A stretch of 64,000 nucleotides of DNA from a bacterium. Its GTDB lineage: Bacteria > Vulcanimicrobiota > JABDET01. The position numbers and the translations under genes are program-made. The stretch is from positions 1 to 64,000 of the forward strand of contig JAKAVV010000011.1 of NCBI GenBank assembly GCA_021817145.1. Direction: 5' to 3'. A model generated the notes under the pieces. That model did no database searches. It had not been told where the DNA came from and worked only from the letters and a program-made list of their open reading frames with translations. Shown one piece after another: positions 37,776 to 45,127 of this stretch. Within the stretch, counting starts at the first letter, position 1; each line of letters begins with the position of its first letter.

Positions 37776-38342
37776 TTAAACCCACAACTCTTTCAAGGAA
37801 AACTCAAGCCCAGGGAAAAGAGAAGGACTCATGACTTCACTCCCCTGCTTTTTTGAAGTCAAGCGGTATTCCCCTTTCTCTAATTGATACAGCTCCATTG
37901 TTTTTTCCATCGGATCCACGATCCAGTAATGGGGAATTTTAAATCGAGCGTAAAGTTTGAATTTAGTGATCCGATCCATTTTTTTATTCCCTTTAGAAAG
38001 CACTTCTACCATTAGGTCAGGAGAACCAAAAATTCCTCTCTCTTTGATTAAATTTTTTCTTGCATTGGAAACATAAACCAGATCGGGTTCAACCACATTG
38101 ATGTCGGATAAAACAACAGCAAAAGGAGCGCAAAAAACTTTTCCGATCGGATTTCTATTAAGATATTGTCCCAACATGATAGTTAATTGAGTCACTGAAT
38201 TTTGATGAGAAAATCCAGGGGGTGGTGTCATAAAGAGTTCTCCTTCCAGGATCTGATATCGTTTTCCATTGTCAGGGAACAGAAAATAATCACGATAATT
38301 GAAAAGATTTTTTTCTCCTATTTTGGATCGAGCAAGAGACAT
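37776..38342 (-). CDS. Uma2-family (DUF820) putative endonuclease
   Basis: 188 residues of the PD-(D/E)xK-like Uma2 family. Visible features are FPDNGKRYQILEGELFMTPP, INVVEPDLVYVSNARK, GSPDLMVEVLS and the IPHYWIVDPMEKTMELY segment. The Asp in EPDLV and the Glu in MVEVLS are the family's core. Function in cells is not established. The gene is convergent with hipA. It lies at the edge of the accessory block. Confidence 0.9.
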   Translation of the reverse strand: MSLARSKIGEKNLFNYRDYFLFPDNGKRYQILEGELFMTPPPGFSHQNSVTQLTIMLGQYLNRNPIGKVFCAPFAVVLSDINVVEPDLVYVSNARKNLIKERGIFGSPDLMVEVLSKGNKKMDRITKFKLYARFKIPHYWIVDPMEKTMELYQLEKGEYRLTSKKQGSEVMSPSLFPGLEFSLKELWV

Positions 38343-38410
38343 TTTTTAAGTTTCCTCTGTTGAAGATTTTCTGTCTGGGAAAAGGGATCCCTCCACATTT
38401 CGTTTTCAAC

Positions 38411-38449
38411 GGCAGTCATAAATTGGAATAGCTGGATGGTGTAGAATAC
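38411..38449. repeat. Short dispersed repeat, copy A (truncates yhcG-like gene)
   Basis: About 39 bases: GGCAGTCATAAATTGGAATA, an eight-base variable gap, then ATGGTGTAGAATA. The copy at 40307 shares 19 of 20 in the first block and the second block, with four extra bases between. It supplies the last residues and stop of the gene at 38416. Confidence 0.75.
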
Positions 38450-38868
38450 GCAAATGGGAAGAGAAGTGGATCGTCAATGGCGAGCAGGCGCACGTAGTGC
38501 GACCACGGAAGCGGGAACTGTTTCTGTGATTTCCCAGACAGTGTCTGGGAAATTCGTTGACCATAGCCTAGGTAGAAAAGCCACATCAACCGGAGGTTCT
38601 CCTCGGAAAACCCGCGACCAAACTTCATTGAGAGGTCTCCTGACAGATGTTTCAGCAAGGTTTGCCCATACGCCGCTCGATCCGTTCCCCCTTGCTCAAA
38701 TTCCACGATGCGTCTCTCAACCTCGCAGTAAGTGATTGTAAGAATAGCATTTATAGACCGCGCCGCTGAATGTCGCGCCTGTTCCAAAAGTCCGGTCAGA
38801 TGACCGAGAAAATCAACATACTTTTCGCTTCGAGCCACCGGAAAGAACGGAGATAACTTTTTTCTCAC
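38416..38868 (-). pseudogene. YhcG/DUF1016 nuclease, N-terminal domain only
   Basis: 150 residues that match the N-terminal domain of DUF1016 proteins (ARHSAARSINAILTITYCEV, LSGDLSMKFGRGFSEENLRL, FPLPWSHYVRLL). The family's C-terminal PD-(D/E)xK nuclease domain (total length usually about 350) is absent. After VRLL the sequence leaves the family pattern and ends in the repeat at 38411-38449, so the gene is truncated. Still in frame to its stop, it might produce a domain without nuclease activity. Confidence 0.8.
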
Positions 38869-38938
38869 AAATCTTCCTCCTTCTCTCTTTGTTTTATTCT
38901 TTCTTTAAAAAGAAAACCATACGATTTTTATCACCCAT

Positions 38939-38968
38939 ATAAAAGTGCAATTTCTTTAGAAGCAGAAC
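38939..38968. repeat. Dispersed 30-base repeat, copy 1
   Basis: A 30-base block identical to 42981-43010 except for one base. The minus strand encodes VLLLKKLxFY. Copy 2 lies inside a transposase remnant, so both copies probably derive from one element. The surrounding frame (38894-38986) encodes a 30-residue peptide that is probably not a gene. Confidence 0.8.
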
Positions 38969-39008
38969 AACTTCAGCCTTCGCCATCTGGGGGGTTTTGC
39001 AGTACACT

Positions 39009-39680
39009 CTAGCGGACTCTGGAGAGGTCGCGCAAAGCTTCGATGGCTTCAGACTTGTAATCGGTAAAGAACGGCACGTTTATTTTAAGTGAGACTTTCC
39101 CCTTTTTCCCTTCAGCTAGCCCTTGAAAATTTTCGAGCCAATCCGCAAACTCGGAAAGCTGGGCGCGCCTAAACACGAAAAGATCGCCCACCACCTTTCC
39201 TTCCTCATTCCTCTCAAGTCCCGGCGGAACGATTTCTTCAGGTGGAATTTCCTGACCAGTTTTTATGAAGCCTAATTGCTCCAGCACTCTTCGCGGTTCT
39301 TGGTTTTTTTCATGAACGTGTGCGATAACAGGTATTTCGCTTGAAGGCGGGTCCCAGATAAACAAACTGGCTATTGCAACCTTTCCTAAAACTGTTGCCA
39401 GTCCAAGCCCTCGGAACTCGGGCACAACGAACACCCCTCCAAATTCAATGCGGTCTTCGGATTCGGATGGATCTTCTGTGATATAGCACACACCTGCCAT
39501 TTCTTCTCCAGAAGGAATTTGGGCCACGATTTCAAAGAGGCTCTCTCTTTGCGCTAGTTCTCGAAAAAATTTTAGGTCGCGAGGCCACAGATACGGAGTG
39601 ATATGGGTTTTATGAAATTCGAATACTTTTTCAGCCCAATCTTTGGTGACTCTTCGTATAACGAAAACCGTATCCCCCAT
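39009..39680 (-). CDS. GNAT-family acetyltransferase-like protein
   Basis: 223 residues. The acetyl-CoA binding signature is FVVPEFRGLGLATVLGKVAI near residue 88, with the QEPRRVLEQLGF motif at about 131-142 after it. A C-terminal extension (about 150-223) is unlike typical GNATs. The gene lies just downstream (46 bases) of an HTH gene with a strong promoter, an arrangement found in some toxin-antitoxin pairs. Length is greater than the classical tRNA-acetylating GNAT toxins, so this pairing is only a suggestion. Confidence 0.75.
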   Translation of the reverse strand: MGDTVFVIRRVTKDWAEKVFEFHKTHITPYLWPRDLKFFRELAQRESLFEIVAQIPSGEEMAGVCYITEDPSESEDRIEFGGVFVVPEFRGLGLATVLGKVAIASLFIWDPPSSEIPVIAHVHEKNQEPRRVLEQLGFIKTGQEIPPEEIVPPGLERNEEGKVVGDLFVFRRAQLSEFADWLENFQGLAEGKKGKVSLKINVPFFTDYKSEAIEALRDLSRVR

Positions 39681-39726
39681 GGTGGAATACGGTTCTATAT
39701 TTTACCGCTTGATCCTTCGCCCGCGC

Positions 39727-40023
39727 TTACCTACCAGCAGGGGCGAGAGCAAATTTTTCCGCTCGTTTTCGCAGCCAATTAAAAATCACTTTCCGCATGG
39801 CTGGATGCGGCGCATTTTTTCCATTCCTCCACCGAGTTACAGTTGGACGGCTGACTCCGAACTGATGAGCAATGTCTTCGTCGTTCATCATCATAAGCTT
39901 CATCCCGCTGTTAAGGAGTTCCTGAAAGACCTTCTCATTTGAGGTGTCGGCGCTGCGCAACTCATCAGAATAATTCGTCAATTCAGTCATCTTACTCACC
40001 ACCACAAGGGTATTTTTTCTCAT
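39727..40023 (-). CDS. HTH DNA-binding protein upstream of the GNAT gene
   Basis: 98 residues. The helix-turn-helix reads NDEDIAHQFGVSRPTVTRWR followed by NGKNAPHP, a phage-repressor-like type. ATG 40023 has AAGG a few bases upstream and follows a very good promoter with an untranslated leader of only about eight bases. An inner ATG at residue 12 is possible. It probably represses its own transcript and that of the GNAT gene. No N-terminal domain homology was recognised. Confidence 0.75.
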   Translation of the reverse strand: MRKNTLVVVSKMTELTNYSDELRSADTSNEKVFQELLNSGMKLMMMNDEDIAHQFGVSRPTVTRWRNGKNAPHPAMRKVIFNWLRKRAEKFALAPAGR

Positions 40024-40037
40024 ACCTTACACTCTTA

Positions 40038-40066
40038 ATATTACATCCTGCACACAGAATTGTCAA
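40038..40066 (-). promoter_or_regulatory. Sigma-70-type promoter for the HTH-GNAT pair
   Basis: On the minus strand: perfect TTGACA (40066-40061), 17-base spacer, TAATAT (40043-40038). It lies directly before ATG 40023, so the transcript would have almost no leader. Confidence 0.8.
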
Positions 40067-40273
40067 GTGGTTTTACTTAAAAACCTTGTTAAATATATGT
40101 TAAATCAAATATTATAGTGTGTAAGTTGCACAAAAGTTTGGGAAATTCCTTGCCTTTGCTTTCTCTTCTGTCCGAAGCGCGCCCCGCTCGCCTAACAGGG
40201 CGCTCACCAGCTTCCAGTCTCCAGATTACGCGAAAAAACCTAAAAAAGCGCCTGGGCGAGCTTTCTAATTATC

Positions 40274-40447
40274 CTAAAAAAGTGGCAAGTTTGAATTGGA
40301 ATGGCCGGCAATCATAAATTGGAATAACCGGCAACCATGGTGTAGAATATGCCCCTGCGCCTGGATTCGCCGCCAGATTACGGGACGGACCTCCTTCAAC
40401 ATGATCTTGAACTGATAAACTTGATTAAACTTATTTTGCCTGGCCAT
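40274..40447 (-). pseudogene. pRiA4b ORF-3-like protein, N-terminal fragment
   Basis: 57 residues starting MARQNKFNQVYQFKIMLKEV and RPVIWRRIQ, the conserved N-terminus of the plasmid pRiA4b ORF-3-like family (usually about 180 residues). After RRIQ the family pattern ends and the frame runs into repeat copy B (40307-40350), then stops. The truncation point therefore coincides with a repeat that also truncates the yhcG-like gene. The remaining gene-free part of 40024-40464 shows no other feature except the promoter. Confidence 0.7.
40307..40350. repeat. Short dispersed repeat, copy B
   Basis: Counterpart of 38411-38449. The core GGCAATCATAAATTGGAATA differs at one base, and ATGGTGTAGAATA is repeated in full. 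Directly upstream, 40293-40310 holds an extra partial unit (AATTGGAAT, GGCCGGCAA). Confidence 0.75.
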
Positions 40448-40464
40448 TTTCAATTGGCAACTGG

Positions 40465-41274
40465 TTAGTAACTACTAATCTCATCTGGGGTGACCTCTAG
40501 CGCCTTCGCAATCTTGCTCAGAGTTTGCGAGCGGGGAGTAACCTTTCCCTGTTCGATTCTTACGATTTCTTTCGATGTGACACCAGGAAAGTCGCTCTGC
40601 TTTAGTTGTTTGAGGATGCGCAAGCGGCGGAGGCAGGCACCGAAACCTTTGTCGTGCTTGGCGATTGCGACTTTTTTCTCTTTACGGTACGTGGGATCGA
40701 ACTCGTAGAGAATGGAATGTGTCGATGCCCCGTACTTTCCTAAACAAATGGATTGCCCGAAGTCATCGATAGATAGATTCGAAAAATCAGGCTCTATTCC
40801 GCTGCCGCTAGGGCGAAATGCCGAAAAGGGAACCGCGAGTTTACTCAGATCTCCACGAATCAAGGTAACTGTTTCTGTCAGTCTGTCGCATTGGCCGCCG
40901 ATGACGTAATCTTTTGCATCATTCTTGGCAATTATTTCCACCATCTCTTCCATCGGTAATGACGACCTTCGGGGAAGAACAGTCGCATTCTTAAACAATG
41001 CTTCCAGTGCGTTCAATGCCGTCGGAGGAATGTCGTCAACTAGGAGGAGCTTCACTTTTTTCCGAAGCTGTGCTTGCCCCTCAAAGAAATTATCTCTGCA
41101 CCTGTGGAAGATATCTCCAATGGTTGCATGGTCGTCAATCACGAGCGTCGCCTCGCTTTTTCCCCGCGTGTGCGAGTCCACATAGTCCCTAAAGTGCGCG
41201 AGTTTTGCTTTGCTCGGGATACGAACACTGCCTCTTGCTAAATCCTTCTCTTTTGTGACCAAATAGGTGGTCAT
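40465..41274 (-). CDS. HTH (XRE) regulator with unknown N-terminal domain
   Basis: 269 residues from ATG 41274, which overlaps the stop of the upstream gene by four bases (ATGA), so translation is coupled. Residues 1-180 form an uncharacterised domain containing KDYVIGGQCDRLTETVTLIR and a VPFSAFRPSGSG segment. The C-terminal HTH (about 200-269) reads RRLRILKQLKQSDFPGVTSK and ends in SKIAKALEVTPDEISSY. The HTH part has clear resemblance to a widespread family of paired regulators. It lies in a two-gene unit with the 93-residue protein. Confidence 0.75.
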   Translation of the reverse strand: MTTYLVTKEKDLARGSVRIPSKAKLAHFRDYVDSHTRGKSEATLVIDDHATIGDIFHRCRDNFFEGQAQLRKKVKLLLVDDIPPTALNALEALFKNATVLPRRSSLPMEEMVEIIAKNDAKDYVIGGQCDRLTETVTLIRGDLSKLAVPFSAFRPSGSGIEPDFSNLSIDDFGQSICLGKYGASTHSILYEFDPTYRKEKKVAIAKHDKGFGACLRRLRILKQLKQSDFPGVTSKEIVRIEQGKVTPRSQTLSKIAKALEVTPDEISSY

Positions 41275-41552
41275 TGGTCCTCCTCCTGCCATACCAAGTT
41301 GTATGGATGCATCGTATTCCATGTCGTCACAAGCACGTTGATCTGTTCCTCCAATATCTCTAGTAATTCTTTCGGCACCTGTTCGCGTGGGGGCTGATCA
41401 TCCAGAAAATCTCTCTCGCGCAGGCCCCATCGCCAAATTGTAGATTTCCAAATAATGGATACATGCGGTGACTCGGGTCCTTCCTTTTCCCAAATCTTTG
41501 CCTTCCATTTCCGGTTCTTTAAACCATTCGATAGAGCGATTTCATATGGCAT
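41271..41552 (-). CDS. Small PHV-motif protein, first gene of a two-gene operon
   Basis: 93 residues. Notable are NGLKNRKWKAKIWEKEGPES then PHVSIIWKSTIWRWGLRERD and a C-terminal helix with PKELLEILEEQINVL. A proline-histidine-valine motif near residue 30 recalls DUF4160-like small proteins, but the match is loose. The start is preceded by a strong promoter with a palindrome, and it is coupled to the HTH gene. This has the look of a toxin or effector gene with its regulator. Function is unknown. Confidence 0.7.
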   Translation of the reverse strand: MPYEIALSNGLKNRKWKAKIWEKEGPESPHVSIIWKSTIWRWGLRERDFLDDQPPREQVPKELLEILEEQINVLVTTWNTMHPYNLVWQEEDQ

Positions 41553-41553
41553 T

Positions 41554-41595
41554 AATGTCCTATTTTATTCTACCGTATAAATGGACATTTGTCAA
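41554..41595 (-). promoter_or_regulatory. Promoter with palindromic operator for the PHV/HTH operon
   Basis: On the minus strand: perfect TTGACA (41595-41590), 17-base spacer, TAGAAT (41572-41567). Perfect inverted arms AATGTCC (41554-41560) and GGACATT (41583-41589) enclose the -10 element and touch the -35 edge. This is a textbook site for repression by the operon's HTH protein. Confidence 0.75.
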
Positions 41596-41686
41596 ATACC
41601 AGGTGCAAGCATGATTTCCGGAATACCGACGCTCATGGAGCTAAAAACGCAGCGAAGTCAAGCTGCATGCATTATCTTGTTCCTGA

Positions 41687-42124
41687 TTATATGATGTGTG
41701 CGATTTCAACGCCGACCCATTTTTCCTTCAGGTATTCCGCCACAAGGCGACGATGGCAGTGGGTTGGCTTCTCCTCGCTGCAGAGCAGACACGCGCCATC
41801 CAGGGCTTCAGGGGAAACGGTTTCCTCAATCCTCCGCTCCTTCATGAGCTGAAGAAACCGCTCCTCGTACAAACCCCAATCACCTTTAAGTTTCTTGAAG
41901 TCATCGAGCATCTGCTGCGTGGGAGCAAGTTCTGGCATGTGAAGGTAGTCAATGCTGCAGATAACTTTGGTAAAGTACCGGAGATCGTCCCGCTTGGTGA
42001 AACCTGCGAGCTGCGAGACGTTGTTCAGGCGGATGTCTATAAGGCGCTCAGCGCCGGCGTTCTTGAGCTTGGAAAAAAATGACTCCGCTGATTTTTTGGT
42101 AAAGCCCAGGGTGAAAATTTTCAT
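41687..42124 (-). CDS. DUF488 protein, second of a tandem pair
   Basis: 145 residues. DUF488 pattern: IFTLGFTKKSAESFFSKLKN at the N-terminus, LIDIRLNN, and a C-terminal LLCSEEKPTHCHRRLVAEYL with the conserved CxxE...CHR. The start overlaps the upstream DUF488 gene by four bases (ATGA). It differs clearly in sequence from that neighbour, so it is a diverged paralogue, not a recent duplicate. The role of DUF488 proteins is unknown. Confidence 0.85.
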   Translation of the reverse strand: MKIFTLGFTKKSAESFFSKLKNAGAERLIDIRLNNVSQLAGFTKRDDLRYFTKVICSIDYLHMPELAPTQQMLDDFKKLKGDWGLYEERFLQLMKERRIEETVSPEALDGACLLCSEEKPTHCHRRLVAEYLKEKWVGVEIAHII

Positions 42125-42747
42125 CTCGCTTTCCTCCCTGCGGTCTTCCTCTTCTCCTGTTCATCCTGATCGCGCATGTAAGCGATGCGCCTCCCCTGGA
42201 TGCGGTAGGCGACCACCAGCATTTCATCATGGGAGCGGATGAGATCTGCCTCCTGCAGATGAAGCTGACGCAGGAGCCGCCTCATTGCCTCCACGTGGCT
42301 CTCTACGTGGCCGTCCGAATGGATATGCTGAACATTGACTCCGAGCTCTTCAAGGCAGCGCGAAATCAGGATGGTGCGGTGGCAGTCCAGGGGGTCTTTT
42401 TCAGCGCACATCAGAGCGATTCGATAATCTTGCATCCCCTTTTTTACTCTTTCTAATCCGGATTGGAAAAGAGCTGTTTTGGAAAGCCGATCATATTGAA
42501 CCTTTCCGTTGTCGAAACATGATTCATCTTCACTTCGTGCGCCAAGTTCCATGCCGAGGAAAACGTATTTGATTCCGGATTCCTGCAAGGAGAGCTGCAG
42601 CGCCTCTTGGTTAAATTGTGGATTAGCGCGGCTGTAGGGTTGCGAACGAACGTCTGCGAGGACAGTGATGCTGTGTTTTTTCAGCAGTTCAAAAAAACGC
42701 TCCACTGGATGGGTGGAATGTCCGATCGTAAAGACAATTTCACTCAT
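42121..42747 (-). CDS. DUF488 protein, first of a tandem pair
   Basis: 208 residues. TIGHSTHPVERFFELLKKHS, LADVRSQPYSRANPQFN, and ALMCAEKDPLDCHRTILISR are the classic DUF488 signatures. A C-terminal extension (about 165-208) includes RIQGRRIAYMRDQDEQEKRK. Tandem DUF488 genes often occur in accessory regions. It ends in the overlap with the second copy and is downstream of a transposase remnant. Confidence 0.9.
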   Translation of the reverse strand: MSEIVFTIGHSTHPVERFFELLKKHSITVLADVRSQPYSRANPQFNQEALQLSLQESGIKYVFLGMELGARSEDESCFDNGKVQYDRLSKTALFQSGLERVKKGMQDYRIALMCAEKDPLDCHRTILISRCLEELGVNVQHIHSDGHVESHVEAMRRLLRQLHLQEADLIRSHDEMLVVAYRIQGRRIAYMRDQDEQEKRKTAGRKAR

Positions 42748-42832
42748 GACCGTTCAGCCTCTCCGCTACTGTCCTGCTTCAGTAAAAGTTGTGTTTTATG
42801 ATGATTTTTTCTTTGTATGGTTTTTTCTTTCC

Positions 42833-43102
42833 TCATGCTGCTTTCTTCTCTAACTTTTGGTTCTGTTTCCTCCTCCTTAAATGTGCTTTAATTGCTTCTC
42901 GAGCTTCTTTCCTCCAGGTAAAATAAGGGGTGGTGGAAATCTGACAGCGGCGGCGCACTTCTGCCACACTTTTATCCCTCATAAAAGTCCAATTTCTTTA
43001 GAAGCAGAACACCACCTTGGGATCTTCGTAGGGATTCAGGATTAGGTGTTTGAGGCGTTCCACCTTTTGTTCGCGCGAGTATTGATTTGTTGAACCACTC
43101 AT
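42833..43102 (-). pseudogene. IS3-type transposase OrfA remnant (two frameshifts)
   Basis: Two pieces on the minus strand. The frame from ATG 43102 reads MSGSTNQYSREQKVERLKHL then ILNPYEDPKVV and stops. After the shift, MRDKSVAEVRRRCQISTTPY then FTWRKEAREAIKAHL and a lysine-rich tail continue to a TGA at 42833. RDKSVAEVxRRxQISTTxYY is the OrfA helix-turn-helix of IS3-like elements. The intact protein apparently carried VLLLKKLDFY between the two parts, which is the repeat copy at 42981. No OrfB is present. Confidence 0.7.
42981..43010. repeat. Dispersed 30-base repeat, copy 2
   Basis: Matches 38939-38968 at 29 of 30 positions. Located at the frameshift of the transposase remnant. Confidence 0.8.
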
Positions 43103-43116
43103 GTAGTAGCTCCGGC

Positions 43117-44223
43117 TTAACTGGTTAACCAGGCGATGAAGCGTTCTACAGTGTCAGCCCCTGTGAAGTCATCTTTAACATCATAGACGTCCCCCAGAAG
43201 CTCATGATACCGCTCAACAGTTTGTCCGCAAGTATTCCGATTAACCACATAGAGTGGGACTTTGCCTTCAGGTGCGTTTGTGCGAATGAGGAATTGCATC
43301 GTTGTGTCGGTTTTAGGGAGCGAGTAACCGATGCAAAAGACCTGCGACGCCTCACGCAAGGCTTTCCCGGCAAGAATCCAAAGGGTGCGGATAGTTTCAT
43401 GCTGGAAATGCGGGATTTTTTCGAGGACTGGAGGGATGATAAGTGGAACCTTGTCAAGTACGGGTTTGACTTCGGATGGAGTTGAGGCATTATAGCGGTT
43501 TGTGCCATACACGTCCCCAGAAACATAGGAGCAGTAAATTGTCTCTCCGTAAAATTTGCTGACTCCTGAGTAAAACCAATTCACGGATCCGTGGAGTTTA
43601 TAAAGAGGAAACGCAGAATCTTTCAGATAGTCTGCTGTTTCAAAAATATTCTCCTCGATGATGTTGTCCATGGGTGGCCGTGCCTCTCGATAATACAGGG
43701 GTGTTAGTTTCACTGGATAGGTAAACCTGCGTCCTTTTAAATTACGCCTAAGAGCGGCAAATTTCTCCACCAGGGTATCGTAGTTCAGCGTGATAATATT
43801 GTCCATATTTTTCTGCCATCGGTCAATTAGTTTTCCATAAAGTTCGCACTTTTCCAAGCCCTCTGGTAGCGGTTCAGGGGTATATTGGCCTCTTGCTAAA
43901 AAGAACTTCCGAACCTCTTCCCAGCCTTTGCCAAAAGCCTCTTGGCTTTGAACAAGAACCTCGGTTATTTTCCTGGAGATTTCTAGAAACAATGCGTAAT
44001 TTCGAAGGTTCTCCTCTTCCGACAACCACGGTTGGTTCTGCGAAAGGTAGGTCAGCCACTTTTCGCAGTTGTCTCTTGGAATAAATTTAAAAAGGGAACA
44101 GAGTTCGTTTTTCCTTGTGTCAGGTAATCCCTTTAGGAGTTTTTCGCTCAATTCTCCCAGGAGTGGCATGGTATTTGAAATGGCATTAGAGAATCCTGCA
44201 CCCAAGATGAACACATCTGCCAT
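43117..44223 (-). CDS. SIR2-like domain protein (putative NADase effector)
   Basis: 368 residues from ATG 44223. N-terminal MADVFILGAGFSNAISNTMP is a Rossmann-type loop. ITLNYDTLVEKF, YKLHGSVNWFYSG and VFCIGYSLPKTDTTMQFLIR follow, in the order of SIR2-like proteins. Bacterial members often degrade NAD+ in antiviral systems. No additional domain (such as TPR or Argonaute partner) is attached. The frame extends 69 bases upstream, but the upstream TAATG coupling and the GAGFS position support this start. The assignment to defence is an inference. Confidence 0.75.
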   Translation of the reverse strand: MADVFILGAGFSNAISNTMPLLGELSEKLLKGLPDTRKNELCSLFKFIPRDNCEKWLTYLSQNQPWLSEEENLRNYALFLEISRKITEVLVQSQEAFGKGWEEVRKFFLARGQYTPEPLPEGLEKCELYGKLIDRWQKNMDNIITLNYDTLVEKFAALRRNLKGRRFTYPVKLTPLYYREARPPMDNIIEENIFETADYLKDSAFPLYKLHGSVNWFYSGVSKFYGETIYCSYVSGDVYGTNRYNASTPSEVKPVLDKVPLIIPPVLEKIPHFQHETIRTLWILAGKALREASQVFCIGYSLPKTDTTMQFLIRTNAPEGKVPLYVVNRNTCGQTVERYHELLGDVYDVKDDFTGADTVERFIAWLTS

Positions 44224-44423
44224 TACAAGACAACCCCCGCACGTAGAAAGCAAAAGCACGGCCTTGCCTCTAGAGCAAATCGGCAACCGCACCTGTAATC
44301 CTGGATAACTTTATCTCGAAGCGCAAAAGCATCCATCGTTCGGCGGATCTCCTCCGGATGTGGATGTGTCTCACCAAATGTAAGATGCGCTGCCATGTTG
44401 CGTATTCCACTCATGATTGCCAC
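44223..44423 (-). pseudogene. HEPN-like RNMAAH fragment coupled to the SIR2 gene
   Basis: 66 residues from a GTG. RNMAAH fits the Rx4H signature of HEPN-type ribonucleases. The stretch SGIRNMAAHLTFGE with PEEIRRTMDAFALRDKVIQD resembles the C-terminal end of such domains. The N-terminal part is missing, and the last 20 residues (CGCRFALEARPCFCFLRAGV) look like read-through of another frame. The stop overlaps the SIR2 start (TAATG). Probably a decayed gene. Confidence 0.4.
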
Positions 44424-44436
44424 CCATTCTAGTTAT

Positions 44437-44472
44437 GGATGCCACCCTCGCAGCGAAGCGACGCTGGCATCC
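44437..44472. repeat. GC-rich hairpin between accessory genes
   Basis: Perfect 8-base arms GGATGCCA and TGGCATCC around a loop that itself holds TCGC...GCGA pairing. It has no following T-run, so a classical terminator is unlikely. It may be a remnant of a mobile element end. Confidence 0.5.
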
Positions 44473-44574
44473 TCAGTTTTCTAAATTAGTGGCAGTCATA
44501 CTCACTTCCTTTTTTCTTTTTCTTGATGGGTAAATTTTTTTAATTTAAAAAGATCCCACTCTTTTTTTATTAAC

Positions 44575-44727
44575 CTAAAAAGTTTCGTGCTTCAAGACCA
44601 TGAGAAGTGGAACAAGCTGGTAAGGGCGGGGATAAACAGAGAGCACGATATCCTTATCCTGGCTCGGAAGAACCACCCATTCGCGCCCGCGGCACTTGAC
44701 CAATGTTCCTGGCGCCTGATTTCTCAT
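44575..44727 (-). pseudogene. N-terminal fragment resembling DISARM DrmD helicase
   Basis: 50 residues. APGTLVKCRGREWVVLPSQD is the typical start of SNF2-type helicases of the DISARM kind (RGREWVVLPS). After SVYPRPYQLVPL the pattern is lost, and the frame stops at 44575. The start overlaps the stop of the Doc toxin (ATGA). The remaining about 900 residues of a DrmD helicase are absent. Identification rests on memory of this one motif. Confidence 0.5.
44605..44622 (+). repeat. 18-base imperfect direct repeat, copy 1 (flank of AbrB-Doc)
   Basis: AAGTGGAACAAGCTGGTA, matched at 45644-45661 with two substitutions. The two copies lie on either side of the antitoxin-toxin unit. Confidence 0.45.
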
Positions 44728-45127
44728 TCGGGATTCGCCTCAAGAGAAAGTTTCTCTAACAAGCTTGCCATGCTCTGCTTGTTCAATTTCCCGGAGGAAA
44801 GATCCAGCATAGCCTGGTACAGCAACCCATCAGGATCCTCAATTTCGATTTCATTTAAGTCAAGGAACAATAGCGCGGCGGCCAAAGCGGTTCTTTTATT
44901 TCCATCTATAAAGGGCTGGTTTTCCGCGATGTGAAAAGCATAGGCTGCCGCCATTTGAAAGATACCCTGGTGAAGGAGCTCGCCCCAAAGGAGGATTTGG
45001 GAACAGCTAATGCCGATTCGAGCAGTCCCTGGTCGCGCATGCCAGGCAGTCCTCCATAGGTTTCAAGTTGTTTTTCATGAATGTAAAGAACATCCTCCAG
45101 CTCAAGAAATTCAGGCTCAAAACTCAC
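44724..45127 (-). pseudogene. Doc (death-on-curing) toxin, frameshifted
   Basis: Two overlapping frames make up one protein. ATG 45127 starts FLELEDVLYIHEKQLETYGG with LPGMRDQGLLESALAVPKSS then FG. The second frame continues GELLHQGIFQMAAAYAFHIA then ENQPFIDGNKRTALAAALLF and ends at 44724. The switch happens at a run of four G bases near 44985-44990, where a fifth G would restore one frame. The usual His of the active-site loop is Gln (NQPFIDGNKR), as in a known subgroup. It is preceded by an AbrB antitoxin with an ATGA overlap. Confidence 0.8.

Noticed and set aside
38894-38986. A 30-residue frame MAKAEVVLLLKKLHFYMGDK and following residues as a gene
   Set aside because: Too short, without RBS, and built around the dispersed 30-base repeat; treated as an element trace.
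44437-44472. Intrinsic terminator
   Set aside because: The hairpin is stable but is not followed by a T-run on either strand.
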